A stretch of DNA of 57,057 nt from JABMPU01 sp964457455. GTDB lineage: Bacteria > Cloacimonadota > Cloacimonadia > Cloacimonadales > TCS61. Positions 34,097-43,076 of this stretch are shown here, one piece after another; positions within the stretch are counted from its first letter, which is position 1, and every line of letters begins with the position of its first letter. A model generated the notes under the pieces. The model made no database searches. It was not told where the DNA came from and saw only the letters and a program-made list of their open reading frames with translations. The translations under genes and the position numbers were made by a program. The stretch lies in contig CAYWJN010000005.1 of assembly GCA_964457455.1 (NCBI GenBank), positions 1-57,057 on the forward strand. The letters are read 5' to 3'.

Positions 34097-35866
34097 GTGA
34101 ATTTTTCGATCAAAGTCGGTTTGGGAAGCTGCGGTCTGGCAGCCGGTGCCGGAGAAGTCTTCACTGCCGCTCAAAAATACGTAAAAAAACAAAAGATAAA
34201 AACAACCGTAAATAAAACTGCCTGCATAGGAATGTGCTTTGCTGAACCGATAATGGAAATAGTTACCGACGACGGGAAAAACTATGCCTACGGTAAAGTG
34301 ACAAAAGATACTGCAGCAGAAATAATTCAAAGTTTTATCGACAATAAAATTCCAAAAGAAAATCTTATATTATCCGACTCGCTGGAAGCTTCCGAAAATG
34401 AAAACTATCGAAAACAAACCCGAATTGTGCTGAGAAACTGCGGAATCATCAATCCCGAATCATTGGAAGACTACGTAGCCAATGAAGGTTATAATGGCTT
34501 GGCAAAGTCATTGAACGATCTTTCTCGTGAGCAGGTTATCCAAGAAATAAAAGATTCCGGACTTCGCGGTAGAGGTGGTGCAGGATTTCCTACAGGACTC
34601 AAATGGCAATTTGCTCATGACGCAAAATCGGACAAAAAATACATTATTTGCAATGCAGACGAAGGCGATCCGGGTGCATTCATGGACAGAAGCGTATTGG
34701 AAGGCGATCCGCACAGCGTGATAGAAGGAATGATAATCGGTGCTTACGCCATCGGCGCTGACGAAGGTTACATCTATTGTCGTGCCGAATATCCGATGGC
34801 GATCAGACATTTGAAGATCGCTATCGAAAAGGCAGAAAAAGCCGGCTATCTCGGTAATAAGATATTGGGAACGGATTTCAATTTCAAACTTCACATCAAA
34901 GAAGGAGCGGGAGCTTTTGTTTGCGGAGAAGAAACAGCTCTAATGGCTTCTATCGAAGGCGAAAGAGGAATGCCCAGAATTCGTCCTCCTTTCCCCGCTC
35001 AATCCGGACTTTGGGGAAAACCGACCAACATTAACAATGTAGAAACTTTCGCTAATATTGCTTGGATAATAATGAACGGCTCTGCTGAATATGCTAAATA
35101 CGGAACGGAAAAAAGCAAGGGAACCAAAGTGTTTGCCTTAGCCGGAAAGATCAAAAACAGCGGTCTCATCGAAGTTCCGATGGGAATTTCGCTTCGAGAT
35201 GTTATTTATGAAGTAGGCGGCGGAATGAAAACCGAAAAGCCTTTTAAAGGCGTTCAACTCGGAGGACCTTCCGGAGGTTGTATCCCAGCCGATCTGCTTG
35301 ATACCGTTGTAGATTACGATTCCATTACACGAACCGGAGCAATTATGGGTTCCGGTGGTATGGTCGTGATGGATACTTCCACCTGTATGGTTGACGTAGC
35401 TAAATTCTTCCTGAATTTCACACAAAATGAATCTTGCGGAAAATGTACTTTTTGCCGTGTGGGAACCAAACGAATGTTGGAAATTCTTACGCGAATAACG
35501 GAAGGAAAAGGAAAAGAGGAAAATCTCGATACTCTGGAAGAACTTGCAGTAAACATCATCAAAGGTTCGCTCTGCGGTTTGGGACAATCTGCACCGAATC
35601 CTGTTCTGACCACTATAAAATATTTCCGAAGCGAATATCTGGCTCATATCATAAATAAAAAATGTCCTGCCGGAGTTTGTACTGAACTACTGACGTTCGA
35701 AGTTATAGCCGATAAATGTATCGGATGTACGATTTGTGCGAAGAAGTGTCCTGTAGATTGCATTTCCGGAAAAAAGAAAGAAGTTCATATTATAGATCAA
35801 GAAAAATGTATAAAATGCGGAGCCTGTTTTACAGCATGTAAATTCTCTGCAATAAAGAAATCATAA
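34097..35866 (+). CDS. NuoF-like NADH/FMN subunit with added 2Fe-2S and ferredoxin domains
   Basis: NADH-oxidising flavoprotein of the type found in bifurcating hydrogenases (HydB), NADP-reducing hydrogenases (HndC) and Stn. Domains in order: an N-terminal thioredoxin-like 2Fe-2S domain (1-95, with CGLAAG and CIGMCFAEPI), the NuoF core with GLRGRGGAGFPTGLKW (about 155-170, NADH) and CNADEGDPGAFMDRSVLEGD (FMN), SLBB, the 4Fe-4S site ESCGKCTFCRVGTKRM (about 445-460), and a C-terminal ferredoxin with CIGCTICAKKCPVDC and CIKCGACFTACKFSA. The GTG start has GGGAGG 5 nt upstream. All flavin and cluster residues appear present. The C-terminal ferredoxin is the likely exchange point with soluble ferredoxin. 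Confidence 0.93.
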   Translation: MNFSIKVGLGSCGLAAGAGEVFTAAQKYVKKQKIKTTVNKTACIGMCFAEPIMEIVTDDGKNYAYGKVTKDTAAEIIQSFIDNKIPKENLILSDSLEASENENYRKQTRIVLRNCGIINPESLEDYVANEGYNGLAKSLNDLSREQVIQEIKDSGLRGRGGAGFPTGLKWQFAHDAKSDKKYIICNADEGDPGAFMDRSVLEGDPHSVIEGMIIGAYAIGADEGYIYCRAEYPMAIRHLKIAIEKAEKAGYLGNKILGTDFNFKLHIKEGAGAFVCGEETALMASIEGERGMPRIRPPFPAQSGLWGKPTNINNVETFANIAWIIMNGSAEYAKYGTEKSKGTKVFALAGKIKNSGLIEVPMGISLRDVIYEVGGGMKTEKPFKGVQLGGPSGGCIPADLLDTVVDYDSITRTGAIMGSGGMVVMDTSTCMVDVAKFFLNFTQNESCGKCTFCRVGTKRMLEILTRITEGKGKEENLDTLEELAVNIIKGSLCGLGQSAPNPVLTTIKYFRSEYLAHIINKKCPAGVCTELLTFEVIADKCIGCTICAKKCPVDCISGKKKEVHIIDQEKCIKCGACFTACKFSAIKKS

Positions 35867-35880
35867 AGGGGAAAGCCTGT

Positions 35881-38800
35881 ATGATCAAATTAATATTAAA
35901 CGGAAAACAAATTACCGCTCCGAAAGGACAAACAATCCTGAAGGTTGCGGAAGAGAACGGAATAAAAATACCGACATTATGTCATGACAAAGAACTCAAA
36001 CCTTTTGGCTCATGTTGGGTTTGTGCGGTAAAGGTAAAAGGACGTCGAGGATTTGTAACTTCTTGCGGAACGGAAGCTTTGGATGGAATGGAAATTACAA
36101 CCGATTCCACAGAAGTATGCAATGCTCGTAAAATGGCTTTGGAACTTTTGCTTTCCGACCATTATGCGGATTGTGAAGCTCCCTGTAAAATTGCCTGCCC
36201 GGACAAAGTAGATGTGCAAGCATATGTTTCTCTCATTGCAAACGGACAGTATCATGAAGCAGTGAAAGTTATCAAAGAAAATCTTCCGATGCCGCTTTCT
36301 ATCGGGCGCGTGTGCCCTGCTTTTTGCGAACAAGAATGTCGCAGAAGGGTTGTGGAAGAGCCTATTGCTATTCGTCAGCTCAAACGTCATGCAGCCGATT
36401 TTGATCTGTTTGACGATTGGTCTTACATCCCGGATAAAGCAACCGCAAAAAACAAAAGCATTGCCGTTATCGGTGGAGGACCTTCCGGACTTACCTGCGG
36501 ATATTACCTCAGTAATGCAGGATTTGATGTAACGGTTTATGAAGCTGTTCCAAAAGCCGGTGGTTGGCTCCGTTACGGAATTCCTGAATACAGACTTCCC
36601 AAAAAGATTTTGGATCAGGAAATCAAACTGATGTGTGCGAACGGTATGAAGATAAAATATAATAAAAAAGTAGGAACCGATATTACTTTAAGCGATCTCA
36701 GTACGAAATTCGACGCCGTTTATCTCGCTATGGGAGCACAAAATGCTGTTCCGATGCGAGTAGCGGGAAGCGATCTGAAAGGATGTTTTCTCGGAGTGGA
36801 TTTCCTGAAAGATTTCATTTTAGGAAAAAAACTTTCCATCGGGAATAAAGTAGCAGTCGTAGGTGGCGGAAATACGGCGATCGATTGTGCCAGAACAGCA
36901 AGACGAATGGGTGCAGATGTTACTTTGATTTACCGAAGAACACGAAAAGAAATGCCGGCTGAAGCTTATGAAGTGGATGCAGCGGAAGAAGAAGGAATCA
37001 AATTCAATTTTCTCACAAATCCGGTAGAAAACAAAGGTTCCAAAGGTAAATTGAAATCAATAAAATTAGAAAAGATGAAATTGGGAGAACCTGACAGCAG
37101 CGGAAGAAGAAGGCCGCAGCCTACCGGGAAATTCTTTGAAGAAGAATTCAGTGCTGTAATTGCAGCTATCTCACAATCTCCTGATGTAGATTTTCTGGCG
37201 GAAGAAAAGAATTATGTAGAAGGAAAACCAATTCCTCTCACTCGTTGGCTCACCGCCGAAACAGATGAAGAAACAATGCATACCGGACTTTCTAATGTCT
37301 TCGCAGGCGGAGATTTCCGCAGAGGTCCCGCCACGGCTATAGAAGCTATTGCTGACGGCAGAATTGCAGCAATTTCCATCGAACGTTTCTTAAACGGTGA
37401 AATGATGATCGACCCAGTAAAATTGTTCGACAGTAAAAAAGCTCAACTTTTGAAAGAAATAGATCCGAAAAGTTACGAGCAATATGAAAAGATCGAAAGA
37501 TTCAAAATGCCGGAACTCGATGCCAAAAAACGTGCAACGAATTTCAAAGAAGTGGAAGCAGGCTTTGCCGATGAAGATGCAAAATGCGAAGCTAGCAGAT
37601 GTTTGGAATGCGGATGTCAGGTAAACGAAATCTGCGACCTGCGAAAATATTCCACAGAATACAAAATAGAAACCGCTCTGTTTGCAGGTGCTCAAAATCA
37701 GCATCCGATAGACGATTCTCATCCGTTCATTCTGCGTGATGCAAATAAATGTATCAAGTGTGGAAGATGTGTAAGGATCTGTGCAGAAGTTCAGGGTCCA
37801 GGAGTTTTGGGATTTATTTATCGCGGATTTGCCAGCAGTGTAGCACCGGAATTAGGTGAAAGTTTGACTGAAACAAGTTGCGAAAGCTGCGGTAAATGTA
37901 TCGAAGTTTGCCCTGTCGGTGCACTTCTTCCGAGAAATGTGAATTACAAACTGAATCCGCATAGTGTGAATGTAACAGAACAAAACTGTGGACTTTGCGG
38001 AACAGGATGCAAAATAGATGTAAGTGTTCTTACAGACAAAATCACACTTGTTGAACCTGCTGCAAATGAAGATTTTAATAGCAATAATCTTTGCTTTGAC
38101 GGAAGATTCGGATGGCAAATCTACGAAAACGAAAACAGATTGAAAACAGCATATAAACTGAATCCTGGAAATATGAAGAATATCGAAGATTTCCGAACTG
38201 AACTAAAGAACAAAACTGAAATCGCAAATCTTATCAAAGACAACTCGGCAAATGCTGAAACGAAGAAAATATACATCTCGCCTACCGTAACCAACGAAGA
38301 AATATTGCTGATGAAAGAAATCGGGAAAAAGATCGGGGCAGAAGTTTGTTCCATTTCAATGACAAAATCTTTTACTGATAAACTGCGAGAAACCGAAATT
38401 TTCAATAAAACATACAAAGATTTGGATGAAGCGGAATCTATCGTAATCGTTGGTAAGATCAGCAGAACTCTGAAATCTCTGATAAGAATGAAGCAAAGAA
38501 GCGGTGCTAAGCTGATAATAATTACAAACGAAGATAATAAATTCAATAACTTTGCCGATGTTCTGTTTGAGGAAGAACTTATAGAAGAAACGTTGGATAA
38601 GATCATCAAGAATTATTATGAGCATGAAGAAAACGAATCTGACGAAGAAAAGATCGTTCCCATTGAATTGGAATTACCGGAAAAAACTTTGTTTATATAC
38701 AACACTAACAATGTTTCCGAAGAAATTATCTGGAACATTTGGATGACTGCATCTGTTGTGTGCAATTTCAATTCAGGCTCGGGAATTCTGCAAACTTCAC

Positions 38801-39318
38801 AATACGCGAACCTGAACGGACTTTACAGATTCGGCATAAAACCCGGAAAAGTGGAAACTACAGATTTTGCCTTGATGTACGGAGAATTGCCCTGCGAAGG
38901 GCAAAAAAGTATTATCAAAAACAGCAAGTTCATTCTTTCTGTAAATACTCACATAGATGATAACGATCCGGCGCATTTGATCCTTCCCGGACCTTCATAT
39001 TTGGAAATGAAGGGAACAGCAATTGCCGACGATGGCAGGATCACAAAGTTCGTAAATCCGAAGAAATCAGTTGTCTTTGAAGAGCTTCTCGCAATATTCC
39101 ACAAAGCGGGATTGATCACTAAAGCGCAAACCGGAAATAAACATTGGCAGAATATAGTTCAGAAAGAAATGAATACAGCTTCGGAAAAAACGGAAATGAG
39201 CGATGAGCAATTGCTCGATTTCCTTTACACAATCGAAAATCCCAAAATTGATATTCCCGTTCATCATTGCCTTCAGAAAAACCTGATAGCCAAGCTGAAA
39301 CATAGCATTAAGGAATAA
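35881..39318 (+). CDS. GltD-NuoG fusion subunit (Stn-like, no H-cluster)
   Basis: An 1145-residue redox scaffold. Order: plant-type 2Fe-2S domain (1-80; CHDKELKPFGSCWVCAV); a GltD/NfnB-like half (about 95-530) with CEAPCKIACPDKVDVQAY, VCPAFCEQECRRRVVEEPIA, the FAD motif IAVIGGGPSGLTCGYYLSNA and NADPH motif VAVVGGGNTAIDCARTARR. Then NuoG/HydA-type clusters (about 620-690): CIKCGRCVRICAEVQGPG and SCESCGKCIEVCPVGAL. A 4Fe-4S site CGLCGTGCKIDVSV follows, then a degenerate molybdopterin-oxidoreductase-like region (about 740-1100). No H-cluster motifs and no Sec or Cys formate-dehydrogenase site. With NuoE and NuoF partners this matches the plan of Sporomusa-type Nfn (Stn), proposed to bifurcate between NADPH, NAD and ferredoxin. 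An intrinsic terminator follows. Confidence 0.85.
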   Translation: MIKLILNGKQITAPKGQTILKVAEENGIKIPTLCHDKELKPFGSCWVCAVKVKGRRGFVTSCGTEALDGMEITTDSTEVCNARKMALELLLSDHYADCEAPCKIACPDKVDVQAYVSLIANGQYHEAVKVIKENLPMPLSIGRVCPAFCEQECRRRVVEEPIAIRQLKRHAADFDLFDDWSYIPDKATAKNKSIAVIGGGPSGLTCGYYLSNAGFDVTVYEAVPKAGGWLRYGIPEYRLPKKILDQEIKLMCANGMKIKYNKKVGTDITLSDLSTKFDAVYLAMGAQNAVPMRVAGSDLKGCFLGVDFLKDFILGKKLSIGNKVAVVGGGNTAIDCARTARRMGADVTLIYRRTRKEMPAEAYEVDAAEEEGIKFNFLTNPVENKGSKGKLKSIKLEKMKLGEPDSSGRRRPQPTGKFFEEEFSAVIAAISQSPDVDFLAEEKNYVEGKPIPLTRWLTAETDEETMHTGLSNVFAGGDFRRGPATAIEAIADGRIAAISIERFLNGEMMIDPVKLFDSKKAQLLKEIDPKSYEQYEKIERFKMPELDAKKRATNFKEVEAGFADEDAKCEASRCLECGCQVNEICDLRKYSTEYKIETALFAGAQNQHPIDDSHPFILRDANKCIKCGRCVRICAEVQGPGVLGFIYRGFASSVAPELGESLTETSCESCGKCIEVCPVGALLPRNVNYKLNPHSVNVTEQNCGLCGTGCKIDVSVLTDKITLVEPAANEDFNSNNLCFDGRFGWQIYENENRLKTAYKLNPGNMKNIEDFRTELKNKTEIANLIKDNSANAETKKIYISPTVTNEEILLMKEIGKKIGAEVCSISMTKSFTDKLRETEIFNKTYKDLDEAESIVIVGKISRTLKSLIRMKQRSGAKLIIITNEDNKFNNFADVLFEEELIEETLDKIIKNYYEHEENESDEEKIVPIELELPEKTLFIYNTNNVSEEIIWNIWMTASVVCNFNSGSGILQTSQYANLNGLYRFGIKPGKVETTDFALMYGELPCEGQKSIIKNSKFILSVNTHIDDNDPAHLILPGPSYLEMKGTAIADDGRITKFVNPKKSVVFEELLAIFHKAGLITKAQTGNKHWQNIVQKEMNTASEKTEMSDEQLLDFLYTIENPKIDIPVHHCLQKNLIAKLKHSIKE

Positions 39319-39324
39319 TATAGA

Positions 39325-39355
39325 AAAGCCCCGAATTTTTCGGGGCTTTCTTTTT
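39325..39355 (+). terminator. Intrinsic terminator after the NuoE/F/GltD operon
   Basis: AAAGCCCCGAA / TTT / TTCGGGGCTTT, an 11-bp perfect stem followed by a U-run, 6 nt past the stop codon. Classic rho-independent form. Confidence 0.95.
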
Positions 39356-39548
39356 GTAACACAAATGTCCCGCCTTTTAAGATTGGCAGATAAACCTCGT
39401 TTGTGAAAATTCTCAAAGCAGGAGCTTTGAGTTACAAATCAAATCCTTGCCCTGAAGGACAGGCTATACACATCCAAATATCTAATTTGTATAAGCAGAG
39501 AGAATTTTGAAAAGAAATTAATAAAAATCACAAAAAAAAATATTTTAT

Positions 39549-39577
39549 TTGACATTTTTACAGTTGCAATGTATTTA
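39549..39577 (+). promoter_or_regulatory. Sigma-70-type promoter for two small genes
   Basis: TTGACA (39549-39554), 17-nt spacer, TATTTA (39572-39577, running on as TATTTAATAAT). It is 36 nt before the ATG of a small basic protein with a strong ribosome site. The best promoter match in the window outside the sigma-54 one. Confidence 0.6.
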
Positions 39578-39612
39578 ATAATTGATAATCTAAACTTTTG
39601 TAGGAGGTAGAG

Positions 39613-39717
39613 ATGAGTCACAGATCAAAAGATAAGAGAACCCATGAAACAAAGAAAAAATCTAAACTTTCATTAAAAGAAAAAAGGCTAAAGAAAAAAG
39701 AAAAAAAAAATAAGTAA
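39613..39717 (+). CDS. Small, extremely basic 34-residue protein
   Basis: Starts MSHRSKDKRTHETKKKSKLS and ends in a Lys/Glu-rich helix; about 15 of 34 residues are Lys or Arg, with no Cys or aromatic residues. GGAGG stands 6 nt before the ATG, a good promoter lies upstream, and a second small gene follows 17 nt later with its own ribosome site, so it is probably real despite its size. Composition suggests binding to nucleic acid or ribosomes, as in small ribosomal-protein-like peptides. No family recognised. Confidence 0.6.
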   Translation: MSHRSKDKRTHETKKKSKLSLKEKRLKKKEKKNK

Positions 39718-39734
39718 CCTTTTGGGAGGTAATC

Positions 39735-39902
39735 TTGAAATTTAAGGAACGCTACATCATCAGAAATAGCAAAGATAAAATTCTGGGTCACACCGATGAT
39801 ATTGCTGAAGCTCTTAAAATCAAAGAAGAGAACAAACACGAAGGTGCTTATATCGATGATCGCAAAAGTAAGAAAAAGCATCGTGAAACTTTTTTCAGAT
39901 AA
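39735..39902 (+). CDS. Small 55-residue charged protein, TTG start
   Basis: Begins (TTG) KFKERYIIRNSKDKILGHTD, then DDIAEALKIKEENKHEGAYI and a Lys-rich end with FFR. GGGAGG stands 4 nt before the TTG, the only start that fits. The plan (beta-strand start, helix, basic tail) is protein-like and codon use is regular. It is co-directional with the preceding 34-residue gene and probably co-transcribed. Function unknown. Confidence 0.6.
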   Translation: MKFKERYIIRNSKDKILGHTDDIAEALKIKEENKHEGAYIDDRKSKKKHRETFFR

Positions 39903-40028
39903 TATTTAATTCTTTAATTATAAAAAATAACTCATTTTGAAAAGCAGTACAATTTTACGAGAAATAAGTTAAGAGAAAAACATTCAATTTTATGTGAATA
40001 AACTAAACAAATAAAAGAGGAGAAAGCT

Positions 40029-43000
40029 ATGAAAAAAAATATGCTTTTCACAGTTTTGTTTTTTTTACTGATTCAAATCCTTTGTGCTGTTCAGATGCAG
40101 CAAACTCGAACGATTCCTGAAAAAGGAATGGAAATTTTAACATCGGAACAAACACAAGTTCATCAGCAAATTCCCGAATATACTGTCACTTCGCGGGATA
40201 ACAGGTTAGGAATGCTCTGGCAAACATCGGATCCGAGTGCAATTGCCAGTTGTGTGGAAGTTTCGGATGTAACTCAAAATTCATTTGTAGCCTGGCATTT
40301 GAATGATGAACGTGTTTCACTTTATCATGATTCAGCAACTCCGCTCTGGGAGTATATTGTTGGTGATCTGGATTTTGGATTTCCTGTTGATATGACAGAA
40401 GACGGCAGTGTTATTGCAGTCGCAGATGGAAATGTTATCAGGATTTTTGAACCTTCTTCTGCTACTCCAGTCTGGGAGAATGCACTCGACTTTTCAATAG
40501 GTGAGATGGTTCTTAATACAGATGGAACACAAGTGTTTGTTGCCTCTTATGATTCAGGTTTGGATCGTTCATCTGTCAGTTGTTATGATATCGGAAATAC
40601 AAATCCTATTTGGAGCAGTAATTTTATTGGAGGAACTCAGAGTTTAGTTATCAATGAGGATTCCACAGTTTTGATTTTTACACAATATGCCGGGACAAAT
40701 AGTGCTTTATGGGTTCTTGATTCCTCCGATGGTGCAATAATATTTGAAGGACCTCAATATAACCAGAATCCACCTGCTATTTGTCAGGATGGTTCAATAT
40801 TTGTAAATGGTGATTATGCAGGATACGTGCAGGTCTATCAGTATAATGAAGATATCCAGACTTACGAAGAAATCTGGAATTTCCACGTGGGTGGTGGCGG
40901 TACATCTGCCTGGATCGGAGGAATGAGCATTTCCGCTGATGGCAGCACGATCGCAGTGGGAACACTGGTTTTTCTTGCCGGAGATTATGATGGTGAAATC
41001 TATTTATTCAATTCATATTCTCCAACTCCCATCTGGGTATATGAAAATGTGGGAGATTATGCAATAAATATCGATATGACTAATGACGGTTCACTTATTG
41101 CTGTTGCCTGTTATGGACCTTTGGATGGCAGTACTCCGGATTTCTTTTTATTCCGTAGAAACAGCAATATACCGGTTTTTGATATTAATACTTCCGGTTC
41201 TCTTTTTGCAGTCGATATATCTCCGGATGGCTCTTTCTGCACGACCGGCGGAAAAGCAGTTCATGCCAGAATTTTGGGCAGCGGGGGTTTGGTGTACAGC
41301 GTAGATTGCGATTTGGGAGGTGGTTTTATCACAGGCACAGTAAATCTGGATGGATCAGATGATAATTCCGGTGTGAAAGTGGAAATTCCGGATTTAATCG
41401 ATTATTTCGATTATACGGATTTTGATGGAAATTATTCACTGGATAATGTACCTGCCGGAGTTTATACTATCGAGTACTCAAAAATTGGTTACGTACCAGC
41501 AGGAAATTACGATGTGGTTGTGAACGAAGGTCAGATTACAGTTCTGGGTGAAATCCTGATGTTCCCTTTTGGTTCTGCTCCGGAAAATTTAATTGCTTCA
41601 CAATCTGCAGGAATAACAGTAAATCTTAATTGGATAGCTCCTTCCGGTAATCCGCAAGGTTATAATATTTACAGGAAAAGCCTTGAGCAAGATCCATATC
41701 CGGAAGATCCTTATGCAACTGTTCCTGCGGATCAAAACTGGTTTGAAGACGATGGAGCTTTGCCACTTGTAGGTTATTATTATGTTGTAACAACATCTTT
41801 GGCTGGTGGATTTCAGAGTCCATATTCCAATGAAGCAATTGGTTGGAGTAGCACAGGTTTTGTAGTTGATGAAATCAGCGTTTACTATGGAACTACTCCG
41901 GTGATTGATGGTTCGATTTCTCCTGGAGAATGGAATGATGCGTATATGGTTGATTGCTCCGATTTCTGGGGAACATACGATAATACGATTCAGCCCATTG
42001 GCAGTGTGATCGGCTATTTCAAGATGAATGCAGATCAAACCGAACTCTACGTTGCCTATGAAAATTTCAATGATACAGTTCTGGAAGACCACGATGAAGT
42101 TGCTTTTTATATCGATGATAACAACGACGGAACTTATCCACCTTCTGGTGATGATTCCGAAGGTAATTACTGGGCTGCCTATTATGCTGCTGGAAATCAA
42201 CTGAAATATCGACCAATCTACAGCTCTGGCGGAGTTGGAACAGTGGTCTATCTTACTGACCCGCAATTGGAAGTATCTGTTGCTACCGGACACCTGGTTT
42301 ATGAATTTATGGTGCCGTTTGGAATTGAAACCTGGCAAATTAATCCCAGTGCTGAAAATCAATCCAGCTTGGCAATTTTCGTGCTGGATGACAACGCTCC
42401 AGATCCACATGGATTTGATGCCTGGTGGCCCCTCGATAATATGAATCTCTTCTCTCCTATTGGTTATGGAACAATCACTTATGGAGAGGAAGCGCAAGTT
42501 CCTCCGCCACCGGAAAATGTTGTACTCACAAACATTGAAAACGATATTACTCTTACCTGGGATATGCCGGATATCAATGATTTCAGCTATTTCAATATTT
42601 TTTATTCTTATGAGGGTGGAGATTTCGAAGTCTTGGATACAACTGTTGGTACAGTTTATGAATATCTTATCACTCAAATGGGTTATTACCAGTTTTATAT
42701 TACCACTGTAAACCAGATGGGAATGGAATCAGATCCTTCTGCAATTGTGGAATATACTACTGCTGGAAATGAAGGAAATGTTACTCCTTTAAAAACTGCA
42801 CTTTATGGAAATTATCCCAACCCTTTCAACCCTGAAACTGCGATCACCTTCAATCTCACTGCAGAGGACGCAAAGGGCGCAGAGATTGAAATTTTCAATA
42901 TTAAAGGACAGAAAATAAAAACTTTCCCCATAAACACATTCTCTCTTACACCCATAAACTCAATAATCTGGGACGGAAAGGATGAAAGAGGAAAGGCTGT

Positions 43001-43076
43001 TTCCAGCGGAATCTATCTTTACAGATTGGAAACTGAAAAAATTAGTTCAACTAAGAAGATGCTGCTGATGAAATAG
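40029..43076 (+). CDS. Secreted multidomain protein with propeller, CBM9-like domain and T9SS-type tail
   Basis: A 1015-residue exported protein. Signal peptide 1-20 (MLFTVLFFLLIQILCA). Residues about 60-430 are WD/PQQ-like propeller repeats (ISADGSTIAVGT, TNDGSLIAVACYG, ISPDGSFCTTGG). Then a carboxypeptidase-regulatory-like domain (about 435-510; FDGNYSLDNVPAGVYTIEYS), a fibronectin III domain (about 515-610), a CBM9-like domain (about 620-820; VIDGSISPGEWNDAYMVDCS), a second FN3, and the C-terminal sorting tail with NYPNPFNPETAITFNL and SGIYLYRLETEK. The tail is oddly disturbed: EDAKGAE and FPINTFSLTPINS replace the usual residues and their DNA (ACGCAAAGGGCGCAGAG) looks like repeat sequence. 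AGAGGAG precedes the ATG. Likely a surface glycan- or substrate-binding protein; the ligand is unknown. Confidence 0.82.
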   Translation: MKKNMLFTVLFFLLIQILCAVQMQQTRTIPEKGMEILTSEQTQVHQQIPEYTVTSRDNRLGMLWQTSDPSAIASCVEVSDVTQNSFVAWHLNDERVSLYHDSATPLWEYIVGDLDFGFPVDMTEDGSVIAVADGNVIRIFEPSSATPVWENALDFSIGEMVLNTDGTQVFVASYDSGLDRSSVSCYDIGNTNPIWSSNFIGGTQSLVINEDSTVLIFTQYAGTNSALWVLDSSDGAIIFEGPQYNQNPPAICQDGSIFVNGDYAGYVQVYQYNEDIQTYEEIWNFHVGGGGTSAWIGGMSISADGSTIAVGTLVFLAGDYDGEIYLFNSYSPTPIWVYENVGDYAINIDMTNDGSLIAVACYGPLDGSTPDFFLFRRNSNIPVFDINTSGSLFAVDISPDGSFCTTGGKAVHARILGSGGLVYSVDCDLGGGFITGTVNLDGSDDNSGVKVEIPDLIDYFDYTDFDGNYSLDNVPAGVYTIEYSKIGYVPAGNYDVVVNEGQITVLGEILMFPFGSAPENLIASQSAGITVNLNWIAPSGNPQGYNIYRKSLEQDPYPEDPYATVPADQNWFEDDGALPLVGYYYVVTTSLAGGFQSPYSNEAIGWSSTGFVVDEISVYYGTTPVIDGSISPGEWNDAYMVDCSDFWGTYDNTIQPIGSVIGYFKMNADQTELYVAYENFNDTVLEDHDEVAFYIDDNNDGTYPPSGDDSEGNYWAAYYAAGNQLKYRPIYSSGGVGTVVYLTDPQLEVSVATGHLVYEFMVPFGIETWQINPSAENQSSLAIFVLDDNAPDPHGFDAWWPLDNMNLFSPIGYGTITYGEEAQVPPPPENVVLTNIENDITLTWDMPDINDFSYFNIFYSYEGGDFEVLDTTVGTVYEYLITQMGYYQFYITTVNQMGMESDPSAIVEYTTAGNEGNVTPLKTALYGNYPNPFNPETAITFNLTAEDAKGAEIEIFNIKGQKIKTFPINTFSLTPINSIIWDGKDERGKAVSSGIYLYRLETEKISSTKKMLLMK

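Noticed and set aside
35881..39318. Catalytic [FeFe] hydrogenase or formate dehydrogenase large subunit
   Set aside because: No H-cluster Cys motifs and no Cys/Sec molybdenum ligand region; the C-terminal region is a degenerate NuoG-type domain and the centre is GltD-like.
41598..42677. 359-codon minus-strand open frame opposite the CBM9-like secreted protein gene
   Set aside because: Exactly antisense to a well-supported gene; composition is a shadow of it, with no family resemblance.
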